DNA of 12,893 nt from an uncultured Elioraea sp. (GTDB taxonomy: Bacteria; Pseudomonadota; Alphaproteobacteria; Acetobacterales; Acetobacteraceae), in contig CALKJX010000097.1 in NCBI GenBank assembly GCA_937995555.1, positions 1 through 12,893 of the forward strand, read 5' to 3'. Each line of letters starts with the position of its first letter. The stretch's first letter is position 1. The notes beneath the pieces were generated by a model. The model was not told where the DNA came from. It searched no databases and saw only the letters and a list, made by a program, of their open reading frames with translations. The position numbers and the translations under genes were made by a program. Positions 1 through 7,552 of this stretch are shown here, in pieces.

Positions 1-109
1 CGTCCCGCCTGATCGGGATCTGCGCTAGCCCCGCGCGAGCGTCATGCCTGCCGCAACCCCGCGCGTCCAGCCTTCCCCCGCGGCGGCGCTTGCGGCATGA
101 GCAGCGCCG
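1..109. other. Leader region upstream of pyrD, no gene assigned
   Basis: No complete gene is visible here. Forward frames close early, with TGA at 10-12 in one frame and TAG at 26-28 in another, so the last codons of an upstream gene could lie at the very left edge, but too little is left to identify it. The stretch before the pyrD ATG has no clear Shine-Dalgarno sequence. An ATG at 97 opens a frame that runs antiparallel in sense to nothing known and is out of frame with pyrD; I do not treat it as a start. Confidence 0.4.
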
Positions 110-1186
110 ATGTCCCCCGAGCTTGCCTCGCGGCTGATGCCGCTCGCGCGTCTGCTCGATGCCGAGAGCGCGCATCGGCTGGCCGTCGCGGCGCTGGCGC
201 GCGGCCTGATCGGGCCGGCCCGCCGGGCGCCCGATCAACGTCTGGCCTGCCGGGTGATGGGGCTCGACTTCGCCAACCCGCTCGGGTTGGCGGCAGGGTT
301 CGACAAGCAGGCCGAGGCCATCCCCGCGCTGTTCGGCCTGGGCTTCGGCTTCGTCGAGGTGGGCGGTGTGACGCTGCGTCCGCAACCCGGCAACGCGCGG
401 CCGCGCGTGTTCCGGCTGGTCGAGGACAGGGCGGTGATCAACCGCTACGGCCTGAACAGCGACGGCTGGAGGGTGGTGCGCGCGCGCATCGCGGCCGTGC
501 GCGCGGCCGGCGCGCTGCCCGGTCCGCTCTGGCTGAATGTCGGGGTGAACAAGGACAGTGCCGATCCCAACGCCGACTATGCCGCGCTGCTCGCCGATGC
601 CGCGCCGCTGGTCGATGTGCTGGTGGTGAACGTCTCCTCGCCCAACACCCCGGGGCTCCGCGATCTCCAGGCGGGGGCGCGGCTCGGCGCCCTGCTCGAT
701 GCCGCCCAGGCCGCACTCGCCACCGCGGCGTCGCGCGCGCGGCTGATGGTGAAGATCGCGCCCGATCTCGACGATGGCGCGCTCGCCGCGATCGTCGAGA
801 CGGCCATCGCGCGCAGCGTGGACGGGCTCGTGATCGGCAACACCACGATCGCGCGGCCGCCCTCGCTGCGCTCCCGACACGCCGCCGAGACGGGCGGGCT
901 CTCGGGCCGGCCGCTCTTCGCGCCCTCCACCGCGCTGCTTGCCAAGGCGGCGCGGCTGGCACGCGGGCGGCTTGTGCTCGTGGGTGTCGGCGGCGTGGCC
1001 TCGGGCCGGGATGCCTACGCCAAGATCCGCGCCGGTGCGGCGCTGGTGCAGCTCTACACGGCCTTCGCCTATCAGGGCCCCGCACTGATCGGGCGTATCC
1101 TCGACGAGATCTCCGCTGCCCTCGCCGCCGACGGCTTCACCCATGTGGCCGACGCGGTCGGCGCCGATCTCGAGGACCAGGCATGA
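110..1186 (+). CDS. pyrD: Quinone-dependent dihydroorotate dehydrogenase (class 2)
   Basis: Oxidises dihydroorotate to orotate, the fourth step of de novo pyrimidine synthesis, passing electrons through FMN to membrane quinone. The 358-residue length fits the class 2 family, including the short N-terminal extension (about residues 1-45) that forms the membrane and quinone contact. Visible family motifs are AAGFDK (61-66), NRYGLNSDG (111-119), LNVGVNKDS (142-150), and NVSSPNTPGLR (174-184), where S177 aligns with the catalytic serine of class 2 enzymes. Also present are VKIAPDL (214-220), IGNTT (242-246) and the glycine-rich FMN phosphate site VGVGGVASG (291-299) with IRAGA (306-310). The start at 110 gives the family-typical N-terminus, although the ribosome site is weak. 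The TGA stop overlaps the ATG of the next gene by 4 bp (ATGA), so the two are probably translationally coupled. Identification is secure. Confidence 0.97.
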   Translation: MSPELASRLMPLARLLDAESAHRLAVAALARGLIGPARRAPDQRLACRVMGLDFANPLGLAAGFDKQAEAIPALFGLGFGFVEVGGVTLRPQPGNARPRVFRLVEDRAVINRYGLNSDGWRVVRARIAAVRAAGALPGPLWLNVGVNKDSADPNADYAALLADAAPLVDVLVVNVSSPNTPGLRDLQAGARLGALLDAAQAALATAASRARLMVKIAPDLDDGALAAIVETAIARSVDGLVIGNTTIARPPSLRSRHAAETGGLSGRPLFAPSTALLAKAARLARGRLVLVGVGGVASGRDAYAKIRAGAALVQLYTAFAYQGPALIGRILDEISAALAADGFTHVADAVGADLEDQA

Positions 1187-2058
1187 TTGCGAGACTCGAC
1201 CATTTCGCCCCCCTCGCCGAGCGCTATGACGGGTTCGTGCTCGATCTCTGGGGCGTGATCCATGACGGGGTGAAGCCGTATCCCGGCGCGGTCGCAACGC
1301 TGGAGGCGCTCAGGCGCGCGGGCAAGCGCTCCGTGCTGCTCTCCAACGCGCCGCGCCGGGCGGGCGCGGCGCAGGCGGCGATGCGCGCGATGGGCATTCC
1401 CGACGATCTCTACGACGGCATCCTGACCTCGGGCGAGGCGGTGCACCGCGCCCTGCGCGACCGGGCCGACCCGTGGTTCGCCGCCCTTGGCCGTCGCTTC
1501 CTCCATATCGGGCCGGAGCGGGACCGCAACGTGTTCGACACGCTCGACCTCCACGAGGTCGCGACGCCCGAGCAGGCCGAGTTCGTACTGAATACCGGGC
1601 CGGACGATCACAGGCCGGGCCAGACGGTCGAGGATTTCCGCCCGCTGCTCGCCCGCTGCCGGACGGCGAAGCTGCCGATGATCTGCGCGAATCCCGATCT
1701 CGAGGTGATCCGCGGCGGCGTGCGGGTGATCTGCGCCGGCGCACTCGCGCAGGACTATGCCGCCATGGGCGGTGAGGTTCGCAGCCTCGGCAAGCCCGAC
1801 CCCGCCATCTATCCCTCGGTGTTCGACATGCTCGGCATCACCGACAGGCGCCGCATCCTCGCGGTGGGCGACGCACTGCGCACCGACATCGCCGGCGCGA
1901 CCGCGGCCGGCATCGACGGGGCCTGGGTGATCGGCGGCATCCATGCCGAGGAGCTCGGTGCGGTGAACGGCACCCTGCCGCCGGCCGAGGTTCTCGAACG
2001 TGCGGCCGCGGCGCACGGTCTGCGGCCGATCGCCGCCCTGCCCGCCTTCGTGTGGTGA
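1183..2058 (+). CDS. HAD-superfamily hydrolase, TIGR01459-like (subclass IIA)
   Basis: A 291-residue cytoplasmic phosphatase-like protein of the haloacid dehalogenase superfamily. Motif I is FVLDLWGVIHDG (18-29) with nucleophile D21. The usual second aspartate of DxD is replaced by W23, which I recall as typical of the TIGR01459 group. Motif II is LLSNAP (52-57) with S54, motif III is K204 in LGKPDP, and motif IV is VGDALRTDI (228-236) with D230 and D235. A cap domain between motifs II and III fits subclass IIA. The ATG at 1183 overlaps the pyrD stop, which supports this start, although the same frame stays open upstream through pyrD as an antisense-like artefact of high GC. The substrate is unknown; related IIA proteins dephosphorylate small sugar or nucleotide phosphates. 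Co-transcription with pyrD hints at nucleotide metabolism, but this is only inference. Confidence 0.9.
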   Translation: MIARLDHFAPLAERYDGFVLDLWGVIHDGVKPYPGAVATLEALRRAGKRSVLLSNAPRRAGAAQAAMRAMGIPDDLYDGILTSGEAVHRALRDRADPWFAALGRRFLHIGPERDRNVFDTLDLHEVATPEQAEFVLNTGPDDHRPGQTVEDFRPLLARCRTAKLPMICANPDLEVIRGGVRVICAGALAQDYAAMGGEVRSLGKPDPAIYPSVFDMLGITDRRRILAVGDALRTDIAGATAAGIDGAWVIGGIHAEELGAVNGTLPPAEVLERAAAAHGLRPIAALPAFVW

Positions 2059-2091
2059 GGCCGGGCCGGGACGCATGGTCTCGGTGCCGCC

Positions 2092-3321
2092 ATGACCCCG
2101 CGCGACACAACGGGCGAGCCAGCCGCGCCCGAGGCTGCGACACGGACGCGCGCGACGCCGCCGGCCTGGATCCTGGTGGCACTCACCAGCATCGGCCCGT
2201 TCAGCCTGCAGATCCTGCTGCCCTCCCTGCCGGGACTCGCGCTGAGCTTCGCCGTCGCGCCCGGCACGGCACAGCTTGCGCTGACGTTCTATCTGGTCGG
2301 CGTCGCCCTCGGGCAGCTGCTGTACGGACCGCTCTCCGACCGTTTCGGACGCAGGCCGTTCGCGCTCGCCGGACTGGCGCTGTTCCTGCTCGCCTCGGCC
2401 GGGGCGGCGGCCGCCGGCTCGATCGGCTGGCTGATCGCGGGGCGGATGCTCCAGGCGGTCGGCGCGTGCAGCGGCATGGTGCTGGCGCGCGCGATGATCC
2501 GCGACTGCTACCCGCGCGACCGAGCGGCCTCGGTGATGGCCTATGTGTTCATGGGCATGACGGTGGCGCCGATGGTCGCGCCCGCGATCGGCGGTGTGAT
2601 CGACCAGGCGGTCGGTTGGCGGGCGATCTTCGCGCTGACCGCGGTGGTCGGCGCGGTGCTGCTCGCCGCGGTCGCCGCGCGGCTGCCGGAAACTCTCGCG
2701 GCGCCGCAGCGCCTGCCCGGGATCGCCGGGTTCCTGCGCGCCCATCTCGCGCTGCTGCGCCGCCCGGCCTTCGCGGTGTTCGCCGGCAGCTTCGCCACCT
2801 CCTCGGGCGTGTTCTTCTCGTTCCTCGCCGGCGCTCCCTTCGTGGTGGTGAACGGGCTCGGCCTGCCCCCCACCGCCTACGGCGTCGCCTTCATCGTGCT
2901 CTCGCTCGCCTATGCGGGCGGGAACTTCGTCACCGCGCGGCTGGCGCAGCGCTTCGGCGTGGCGCGGCTGCTGCTCGCCGGCACGGCCGTCACCTTCCTC
3001 GGTGCCGCGCTGTCGCTCGCCTCCGTACTGGCGCTGCCGCTCTCGCTCGGCGTCGTGTTCGGCCCGCCGATGCTGATGGCGCTCGGCAATGGCGTGGCGC
3101 AGGCGAACGCGATGGCCGGCGCGGTGAGCGTGCGGCCGAAGCTCGCGGGCACCGCCTCGGGGCTCTCGGGCGCGATCCAGATGGCGTTCGGCGCGGTGAT
3201 GACGGTGCTGGTCGGCATGACCGAGACCGGCTCGGGGGTCGCAACCGCGGCGTCGATGCTGGCCTCTGCGCTTGCCTGCCAGGCGCTGCTGCTCGCGGGG
3301 CGGCGCGCGAAGCTGATCTGA
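2092..3321 (+). CDS. Bcr/CflA-type multidrug efflux transporter (MFS)
   Basis: A 409-residue major facilitator transporter of the drug:H+ antiporter DHA1 group, sited in the inner membrane with about 12 hydrophobic segments from residue 26 onward. The MFS motif A GPLSDRFGRRPF lies at 79-90 between TM2 and TM3. The stretch from R118 (GRMLQAVGACSG, then ARAMIRD) is the TM4 region typical of Bcr/CflA proteins. The antiporter-type motif C region APMVAPAIGG is at 159-168. The N-terminus to residue 22 is a polar tail rich in Thr, Ala and Pro. The gene follows the HAD gene by 33 nt on the same strand and may be read from the pyrD promoter. No strong ribosome site is visible before 2092, so a start a few codons off cannot be excluded. 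Family members export bicyclomycin, chloramphenicol or sulfonamides; the actual substrate cannot be read from the sequence. Confidence 0.9.
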   Translation: MTPRDTTGEPAAPEAATRTRATPPAWILVALTSIGPFSLQILLPSLPGLALSFAVAPGTAQLALTFYLVGVALGQLLYGPLSDRFGRRPFALAGLALFLLASAGAAAAGSIGWLIAGRMLQAVGACSGMVLARAMIRDCYPRDRAASVMAYVFMGMTVAPMVAPAIGGVIDQAVGWRAIFALTAVVGAVLLAAVAARLPETLAAPQRLPGIAGFLRAHLALLRRPAFAVFAGSFATSSGVFFSFLAGAPFVVVNGLGLPPTAYGVAFIVLSLAYAGGNFVTARLAQRFGVARLLLAGTAVTFLGAALSLASVLALPLSLGVVFGPPMLMALGNGVAQANAMAGAVSVRPKLAGTASGLSGAIQMAFGAVMTVLVGMTETGSGVATAASMLASALACQALLLAGRRAKLI

Positions 3322-3325
3322 CGTC

Positions 3326-3919
3326 CTACGCCCGCCCGGCCGAACCCGACAACAGCAGCGGGTCGATCTTCAGCGACGCCAGCGCCTCGCGCCACTTTGC
3401 GGCGAGATCGGCGCCGAACACCAGCCGCTCGTCCGCCGGCACCGACAGCCAAGCATTCTGCTGGATCTCCTCGTCGAGCTGGCCGGGCCCCCAGCCGGCA
3501 TAGCCGAGGGCAAGGATGCCCTCGCGCGGGCCGCCGCCGCGGGCGATCTCCTTCAGCACGTCGATGCTGGCGGTCAGCGCGAAGCCCTGATCCACCTGCA
3601 ACGAGCCTTCCTGCACCCAGTCGGTCGTATGCAGCACGAAGCCGCGCCCCGTCTCGACCGGCCCGCCCGCGTGCATCCGGATCACCCGGCTCGGCGGCGT
3701 CGGCTCGATGCCGAGCTGGCGCAACAGCGCCTCGAAAGTCAGCCCCTCGAGCGGCTTGTTGATGACGATCCCCATAGCGCCCTCCGCGGAGTGCGCGCAG
3801 ATGTAGACCACCGTCTGCGCGAACCGGGGGTCGCGCATGGCGGGCATGGCGATCAGGAGCTGACCGGTCAACCAGCCGCCCTCATCCGTTCCGTCCGTGA
3901 TGTCGTCCAGCTTGGCCAT
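3326..3919 (-). CDS. yqgE: YqgE/AlgH family protein
   Basis: A protein of 197 residues from the chosen start (202 if begun at the ATG at 3934), the usual length of the YqgE/AlgH family (DUF179), whose biochemical role is unsettled. Hallmarks are LTGQLLIAMPAMRDPRFAQT near the N-terminus, YICAHSAEGAMGIVINKPL, the HAGGPVE motif, and near the C-terminus ALGYAGWGPGQLDEEI followed by NAWLSVPA. I chose the ATG at 3919 because an AGG lies 7 nt before it, while the ATG at 3934 has no ribosome site. The gene converges on the MFS gene with just 4 nt between the stops, and diverges from the DsbD-like gene across a roughly 145-nt region. The family link is certain; a role in regulation, as the AlgH name suggests, is not shown here. 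Confidence 0.95.
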   Translation of the reverse strand: MAKLDDITDGTDEGGWLTGQLLIAMPAMRDPRFAQTVVYICAHSAEGAMGIVINKPLEGLTFEALLRQLGIEPTPPSRVIRMHAGGPVETGRGFVLHTTDWVQEGSLQVDQGFALTASIDVLKEIARGGGPREGILALGYAGWGPGQLDEEIQQNAWLSVPADERLVFGADLAAKWREALASLKIDPLLLSGSAGRA

Positions 3920-4064
3920 GACACAGCCTAGCATGTTGGCGCCCGGGCCGCGGACGACAAGCGTATTGCCGATCCGCGCATCCCGCGGTCAATCCGGCGC
4001 GAGAGCCCGGCAGCGGCCTTGCACGGGCCCGGCCGGCGCGCCACGGTCCGGACCGGAGATCGCC
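3920..4064. other. Divergent intergenic region between yqgE and the dsbD-like gene
   Basis: About 145 nt that must hold the promoters for both divergent genes. On the - strand, TTGACC (plus positions 3987-3992) lies 18 nt before CAATAC (3963-3968), a poor sigma70-like pair that could serve yqgE. I could not find a convincing -35/-10 pair for the + strand. The frame of the dsbD-like gene is open back to 3897, but that extension is arginine- and proline-rich and looks non-coding. Confidence 0.35.
4055..4058 (+). promoter_or_regulatory. Shine-Dalgarno GGAG fixing the dsbD-like start
   Basis: GGAG sits 6 nt before the ATG at 4065. It decides between this start and the upstream ATG at 3897 in the same frame: starting at 4065 places a signal peptide exactly at the N-terminus, while starting at 3897 would bury it behind 56 low-complexity residues. 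Confidence 0.7.
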
Positions 4065-6107
4065 ATGCGCGCGCGCACCCGTCTCGCCGCGGCCGCCCTG
4101 GTCGCGGGGCTGTCCAGCTGTGCCGTCGACACGGCCGACGCCTCGGGCGTCGGCGAGTGGGTGCGCGCGGAGAAGGCCGATCTCCGGCTGGTGGCGGCAA
4201 CGCGCGCGGTCGGGCCCGGTCAGGAGACGCTGCGGCTCGGATTGCATGTGCGGCTCGAGCCGGGATGGAAGATCTACTGGCGCAGCCCGGGTACCGCGGG
4301 CCTGCCGCCGGCGCTGACCTGGACGGACTCGACCAACCTGGCCGGGGCGGTGTTGCGGTGGCCGGCACCGAAACGCTTCGAGCTGTTCGGCCTGCAAAGC
4401 TTCGGCTATGCCGACGAGGTGGTGCTGCCGATAGAGGCGCGCCTCGCCGAGCCCGGCGTGGCCGCCCTTCTGCGTGCCGATGTCGAGTACCTGGTCTGCC
4501 GCGACATCTGCATTCCCGGGAGCGCGCGGGTCGCGCTCGATCTCGGCGCCGGCCCGCCCGAGCCCTCGTCCGCCGGCCATCTGATCGATCGCTTCGCCGG
4601 ACGGGTGCCCGTTCCGGCCACCACCGCCCGGGTCACGCTCGCCGCCGAGACGGGCAACGGCGCGCTTGCGGTCACGGCGCGGGCCGACCTTCCCTTCGCC
4701 GCTCCCGATCTGTTCGTCGAGACGGCGGCGCTGTCCGACCTGCCGGCGCCGCGGATCGCGCTCGGCGATGGCGGCCGCGAGGCGCGGTTCGTGTTCCCGG
4801 GCGTCGCCCTGCCGCCCGGCACTCCGCTGACCGCGACGCTGGTGGACGGCACACTCGCGATCGAGGGCTCGGCGACGGCGACGGCGGCGGCGCGCACGCT
4901 CGGCGCCGTGCTGCTGATCGCGCTGCTTGGCGGACTGATCCTGAACCTCATGCCCTGCGTGCTGCCGGTGCTGGCGATGAAGGTGACCGGGCTGGCCGGG
5001 CTCGCGGGCGCGCGCCCGGCAGCGGCACGGCTGTCGCTGCTTGCCACCGCTGCCGGGGTGGTGCTGTCGATGCTCGCCCTTGGGGCCGCGCTCGCCGCCG
5101 TGCGGGCCGCCAGCGGCGCGATCGGCTGGGGCGTGCAGTTCCAGCAGCCGCTGTTCCTCGCCTTCATGGCGGCGCTGACAGGGCTGTTCGCGTTCAATCT
5201 GTGTGGCCTCTTCACGATCGGCGCGCCGCGCTGGGCGGGCGGGCTCGCCGAGGCGGCACCACGGCGTGGCCTCGGCGGCGACCTCGCGACAGGCGCGCTG
5301 GCGACCCTGCTGGCCACGCCCTGCTCGGCGCCCTTCGTCGGCACGGCCGCCGCTTGGGCGCTCACACGCGGCACCGGCGAGATTCTCGCGGTGTTCGCGG
5401 CGCTCGGGATCGGGCTCGCGGCGCCGTGGCTTGCGCTCGCGGCGGCGCCGCGGCTCGCCGGCCTGCTGCCGCGACCGGGCGCCTGGATGATCCGGCTGCG
5501 CGCGGTGATGGGCGTGCTGCTCGCGGGCACCTGTGTCTGGCTGCTCACCGTGCTGGCCAAGCAGGTCGGGCAGGAGGCGGCACTGGTCACGGCGGCGGCG
5601 CTTGCTGCCGCCGGCGTCGTGCTGTGGCTGGCGCGCGGCCGACGCATCGCGCTGCCGGCGGCGGCGGCGCTCGCGCTCGGCGCGGCGATCCTGCCCGGCG
5701 TCACGTCGCCGCCGCCCGTGATCGCCGCCAACGGCAGCACCGCCGCCCTCGCCTTCTCGGCCGAGGAGGCGGTGCGGCGCGCGCGCGGCGGCGAGACCCT
5801 GCTGGTCGACATCACCGCCGATTGGTGCGTCACCTGCCAGGTGAACAAGACCCTGGTGCTGGACCGCGGCGCGGTCGGCGAACGGCTGCGCTCCGGCGCG
5901 GTCGGCGTGATGCGCGGCGACTGGACCCGGCCTGATCCCGCGATCGCGGCCTATCTCGCCCGGCACGGGCGCGTCGGCATTCCGTTCAACGCGGTCTATG
6001 GCCCGGCGGCGCCGCAGGGCATCGCGCTGCCGGAGCTGCTCACCGAATCCGTCGTGCTGGATGCCTTCCTGCGCGCCGGTGGCGCGGCCGCCCAGGCGGC
6101 CCGCTGA
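4065..6107 (+). CDS. dsbD: DsbD/ScsB-type transmembrane thiol:disulfide interchange protein
   Basis: Carries reducing power from cytoplasmic thioredoxin across the inner membrane to periplasmic partners such as thiol isomerases or cytochrome c assembly proteins. The 680 residues fall in three parts. Residues 1-19 are a signal peptide with Arg at 2, 4 and 6 and a possible lipobox LSSC (C19). The periplasmic N-domain (about 28-270) has YWRSPGTAGLPP (71-82) and EYLVCRDICIPG, giving C145 and C149. The membrane domain (about 278-522) has about eight hydrophobic segments and the cysteine pair C298 (LMPCVLPVLAMK) and C420 (ATPCSAPFVG). The C-terminal thioredoxin-like domain (about 565-675) has DWCVTCQ with C588 and C591. 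All six cysteines for the disulfide relay are present. The N-domain motifs suit the longer ScsB-like branch better than classical E. coli DsbD. The peroxiredoxin follows 58 nt later. Confidence 0.93.
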   Translation: MRARTRLAAAALVAGLSSCAVDTADASGVGEWVRAEKADLRLVAATRAVGPGQETLRLGLHVRLEPGWKIYWRSPGTAGLPPALTWTDSTNLAGAVLRWPAPKRFELFGLQSFGYADEVVLPIEARLAEPGVAALLRADVEYLVCRDICIPGSARVALDLGAGPPEPSSAGHLIDRFAGRVPVPATTARVTLAAETGNGALAVTARADLPFAAPDLFVETAALSDLPAPRIALGDGGREARFVFPGVALPPGTPLTATLVDGTLAIEGSATATAAARTLGAVLLIALLGGLILNLMPCVLPVLAMKVTGLAGLAGARPAAARLSLLATAAGVVLSMLALGAALAAVRAASGAIGWGVQFQQPLFLAFMAALTGLFAFNLCGLFTIGAPRWAGGLAEAAPRRGLGGDLATGALATLLATPCSAPFVGTAAAWALTRGTGEILAVFAALGIGLAAPWLALAAAPRLAGLLPRPGAWMIRLRAVMGVLLAGTCVWLLTVLAKQVGQEAALVTAAALAAAGVVLWLARGRRIALPAAAALALGAAILPGVTSPPPVIAANGSTAALAFSAEEAVRRARGGETLLVDITADWCVTCQVNKTLVLDRGAVGERLRSGAVGVMRGDWTRPDPAIAAYLARHGRVGIPFNAVYGPAAPQGIALPELLTESVVLDAFLRAGGAAAQAAR

Positions 6108-6132
6108 CGGATCGCTCCGGACAGGCTATAGG
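6104..6132 (+). promoter_or_regulatory. Possible sigma70-like promoter for the peroxiredoxin
   Basis: CTGACG (6104-6109, overlapping the dsbD stop) and TATAGG (6127-6132) are spaced by 17 nt, close to the housekeeping promoter pattern. Transcription would begin near 6139 and give a short leader containing the ribosome site. The match is partial and read by eye. Confidence 0.4.
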
Positions 6133-6148
6133 GCTCGCGCCAGTATCC

Positions 6149-6157
6149 AGGGGAGAG
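6149..6157 (+). promoter_or_regulatory. Shine-Dalgarno for the peroxiredoxin
   Basis: A purine-rich AGGGGAGAG ends 8 nt before the ATG at 6166. It supports this start over ATG codons further upstream in the same frame, which fall inside the dsbD-like gene and would add a basic, non-family extension. Confidence 0.7.
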
Positions 6158-6165
6158 CCCGTACG

Positions 6166-6648
6166 ATGACGATCAAGGTTGGCGACACCATTCCGTCCGT
6201 GAAGCTGATGCAGGCCACCACAGAGGGGCCGCGCGAGGTCAGCACGGACGACATCTTCAAGGGCAAGACGGTGGTGCTGTTCGCGGTGCCCGGCGCCTTC
6301 ACGCCGACCTGCTCGGCCAAGCACCTGCCGTCCTTCCTGGCGAACCACGACGCGCTCAAGGCCAAGGGCGTGGACACCATCGCCTGCATGGCGGTGAACG
6401 ACGTGTTCGTGATGGATGCCTGGGCCAAGAGCCAGGACGTGGGCGACCGGATCGTCATGCTGGCGGACGGCTCGGGCGTGCTGACCCGCGCGCTCGGTCT
6501 GGAGCTCGATCTGACCGCGCGCGGGCTCGGCATCCGCTCGCAGCGTTTCGCGCTCGTGGCGAAGGACGGCCTGGTGACGCATCTCGCCGTCGAGGCACCG
6601 GGCGGGTTCGAGGTCAGCAAGGGCGAGGCGATCCTCGCCGCGCTGTGA
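6166..6648 (+). CDS. Peroxiredoxin, Prx5/AhpE-like (1-Cys type)
   Basis: A 160-residue cytoplasmic thiol peroxidase that reduces hydrogen peroxide and organic hydroperoxides. The active site PGAFTPTCS (42-50) carries the peroxidatic C49 with the conserved P42 and T46 of PxxxTxxC. R127 in RSQRFALV is the expected active-site arginine. IACMAVND (72-79) and DAWAK (84-88) are further Prx5 signatures, and the length is that of the stand-alone bacterial Prx5 form. The only other cysteine, C74, is in a core strand, so recycling is probably by glutathione/glutaredoxin or thioredoxin rather than an internal resolving cysteine. It lies downstream of a DsbD-like redox protein on the same strand, but with its own likely promoter, so linkage may be by neighbourhood only. 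A 12-bp hairpin follows 10 nt after the stop. Confidence 0.95.
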   Translation: MTIKVGDTIPSVKLMQATTEGPREVSTDDIFKGKTVVLFAVPGAFTPTCSAKHLPSFLANHDALKAKGVDTIACMAVNDVFVMDAWAKSQDVGDRIVMLADGSGVLTRALGLELDLTARGLGIRSQRFALVAKDGLVTHLAVEAPGGFEVSKGEAILAAL

Positions 6649-6658
6649 TCGCGCCTTT

Positions 6659-6685
6659 GGCGGACGCGGGATGCCCGCGTCCGCC
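6659..6685. terminator. Perfect 12-bp inverted repeat between convergent genes
   Basis: The arms GGCGGACGCGGG and CCCGCGTCCGCC pair perfectly around a 3-nt ATG loop. The element lies between the peroxiredoxin stop (6648) and the crystallin-like stop (6719), so it could end transcription from both sides. Neither strand has a T-run after the stem, so it is not a classical intrinsic terminator; it may protect 3' ends or act with Rho, as is common in GC-rich genomes. Confidence 0.6.
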
Positions 6686-6718
6686 CCTGCGATGCCTGGC
6701 GGATCGTGGTGCCGGCCG

Positions 6719-7552
6719 CTACCACTCCTTGACCAGCACCAGCGAGACGTCATCGTTGGTATTGCCCGTCGCCGCGACAGTGCCTGGCAGGTAGTAGAGA
6801 CCGACGAAGGTGAAGGCGGAGACCAGCGACAGCGCGCTTGCGATGCGCGCGTTGATCGAGCTGATCGCGCCGGGGATCTCGCTCATCAGCCGATCGAGGA
6901 TCTTGCCGGTCAGGATCCCGCCTTCGACCCACGCGCCGTAGTGGCTGACATGGCCGCGCACCTTCCCGGCCGCGTCGACATAGAGATAGATCCAGAGGCG
7001 GATCTCGGCGTCGTAGTCGAACCAGTTCGGCACATCGACGACGACGGGGATCGCGACATAGACGAACTTCTGGCTCGGCGCGAAGCTCGGCCACATGTCC
7101 CACGAGATCACCGGGGTGCCACGCATCGAGATGTTCGGCGTGGCCGCGACCTCGACGGCGATCTGCTCACGCAGCGTCGGCGTGCCCATCCCCCCGAGGG
7201 CCATCGGCGGCATCTCGCGCGTGTGCTTGCGCACGAGGAGCACGGACGAGGTGATGTCGTTGAACGACTGCGCCGTCAGGTTCGGCCGCGAGACGGTCGC
7301 GCCGGGCGTGGCTGCGAACCGCGCGTAGCGGCCTTTGTATCCGGCGTGCTGGAACAGGATGAGGTGACCGCCCTTCTCGAAGCTGCTGGCGCCGAATTGG
7401 AGGGAGGAGATGCGGTCGTGGAGGTTCTGGGCGTCGAGCCAGGACTTGTCGATCTGCAGGTAGGTGTTCGACGCCGGTGACGACGACAGGCTCGCGAAGG
7501 TCGAGCGCCCGCGGTAGTCGTTGTGTTCGTAGAGGCGGGTCCAGAGGGTCAT
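6719..7552 (-). CDS. Beta/gamma-crystallin-like protein with unidentified C-terminal domain
   Basis: A 277-residue protein. Residues 1-110 look like one beta/gamma-crystallin domain made of two Greek-key motifs. LYEHNDYRGRSTF (7-19) and LILFQHAGYKGRYARF (64-79) carry the aromatic-x4/5-aromatic-x-G pattern. HDRISS (45-50) and NDITSS (98-103) match the calcium-binding D/N-D/N-x-x-S/T-S pattern, the second exactly. Residues 140-277 are a separate part I do not recognise: strand-like hydrophobic stretches (FVYVAIPVVVDVP, IRLWIYLYVD), a possible amphipathic helix (214-240) and a hydrophobic segment (240-262), ending DDVSLVLVKEW. There is no signal peptide. The start has an excellent ribosome site and overlaps the preceding gene's stop (ATGA). 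Sampled lines have 62-67% GC, lower than neighbours. It could be a calcium-dependent structural, stress or toxin-like protein; the function is unknown. Confidence 0.75.
   Translation of the reverse strand: MTLWTRLYEHNDYRGRSTFASLSSSPASNTYLQIDKSWLDAQNLHDRISSLQFGASSFEKGGHLILFQHAGYKGRYARFAATPGATVSRPNLTAQSFNDITSSVLLVRKHTREMPPMALGGMGTPTLREQIAVEVAATPNISMRGTPVISWDMWPSFAPSQKFVYVAIPVVVDVPNWFDYDAEIRLWIYLYVDAAGKVRGHVSHYGAWVEGGILTGKILDRLMSEIPGAISSINARIASALSLVSAFTFVGLYYLPGTVAATGNTNDDVSLVLVKEW

Noticed and set aside
97..1182. Long + strand frame opening at 97 and continuing into the HAD gene
   Set aside because: Its first 362 residues overlap pyrD in another frame, are Arg/Ala-rich and low in complexity, and show no motif. 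The HAD protein proper begins at the ATG at 1183.
1072..2745. 557-codon - strand frame across the HAD and MFS genes
   Set aside because: Composition (Arg, His, Gly, Asp runs) is typical of antisense sequence in GC-rich genes, and it covers two well-identified + strand genes.
2052..3503. 483-codon + strand frame over the MFS gene
   Set aside because: An out-of-frame shadow of the exporter with an arginine-rich, motif-free product.
3936..3969. TTGGCG and TATTGC as a promoter for the dsbD-like gene
   Set aside because: The spacing is 22 nt, too long for a sigma70 promoter, and both hexamers are weak.
3882..5966. 694-codon - strand frame antisense to the dsbD-like gene
   Set aside because: Highly charged, repeat-like Arg/Gln/Asp sequence, no domain, and it lies opposite a gene with a full set of conserved motifs. 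The 638-codon + strand frame at 4019-5935 is rejected for the same reason.
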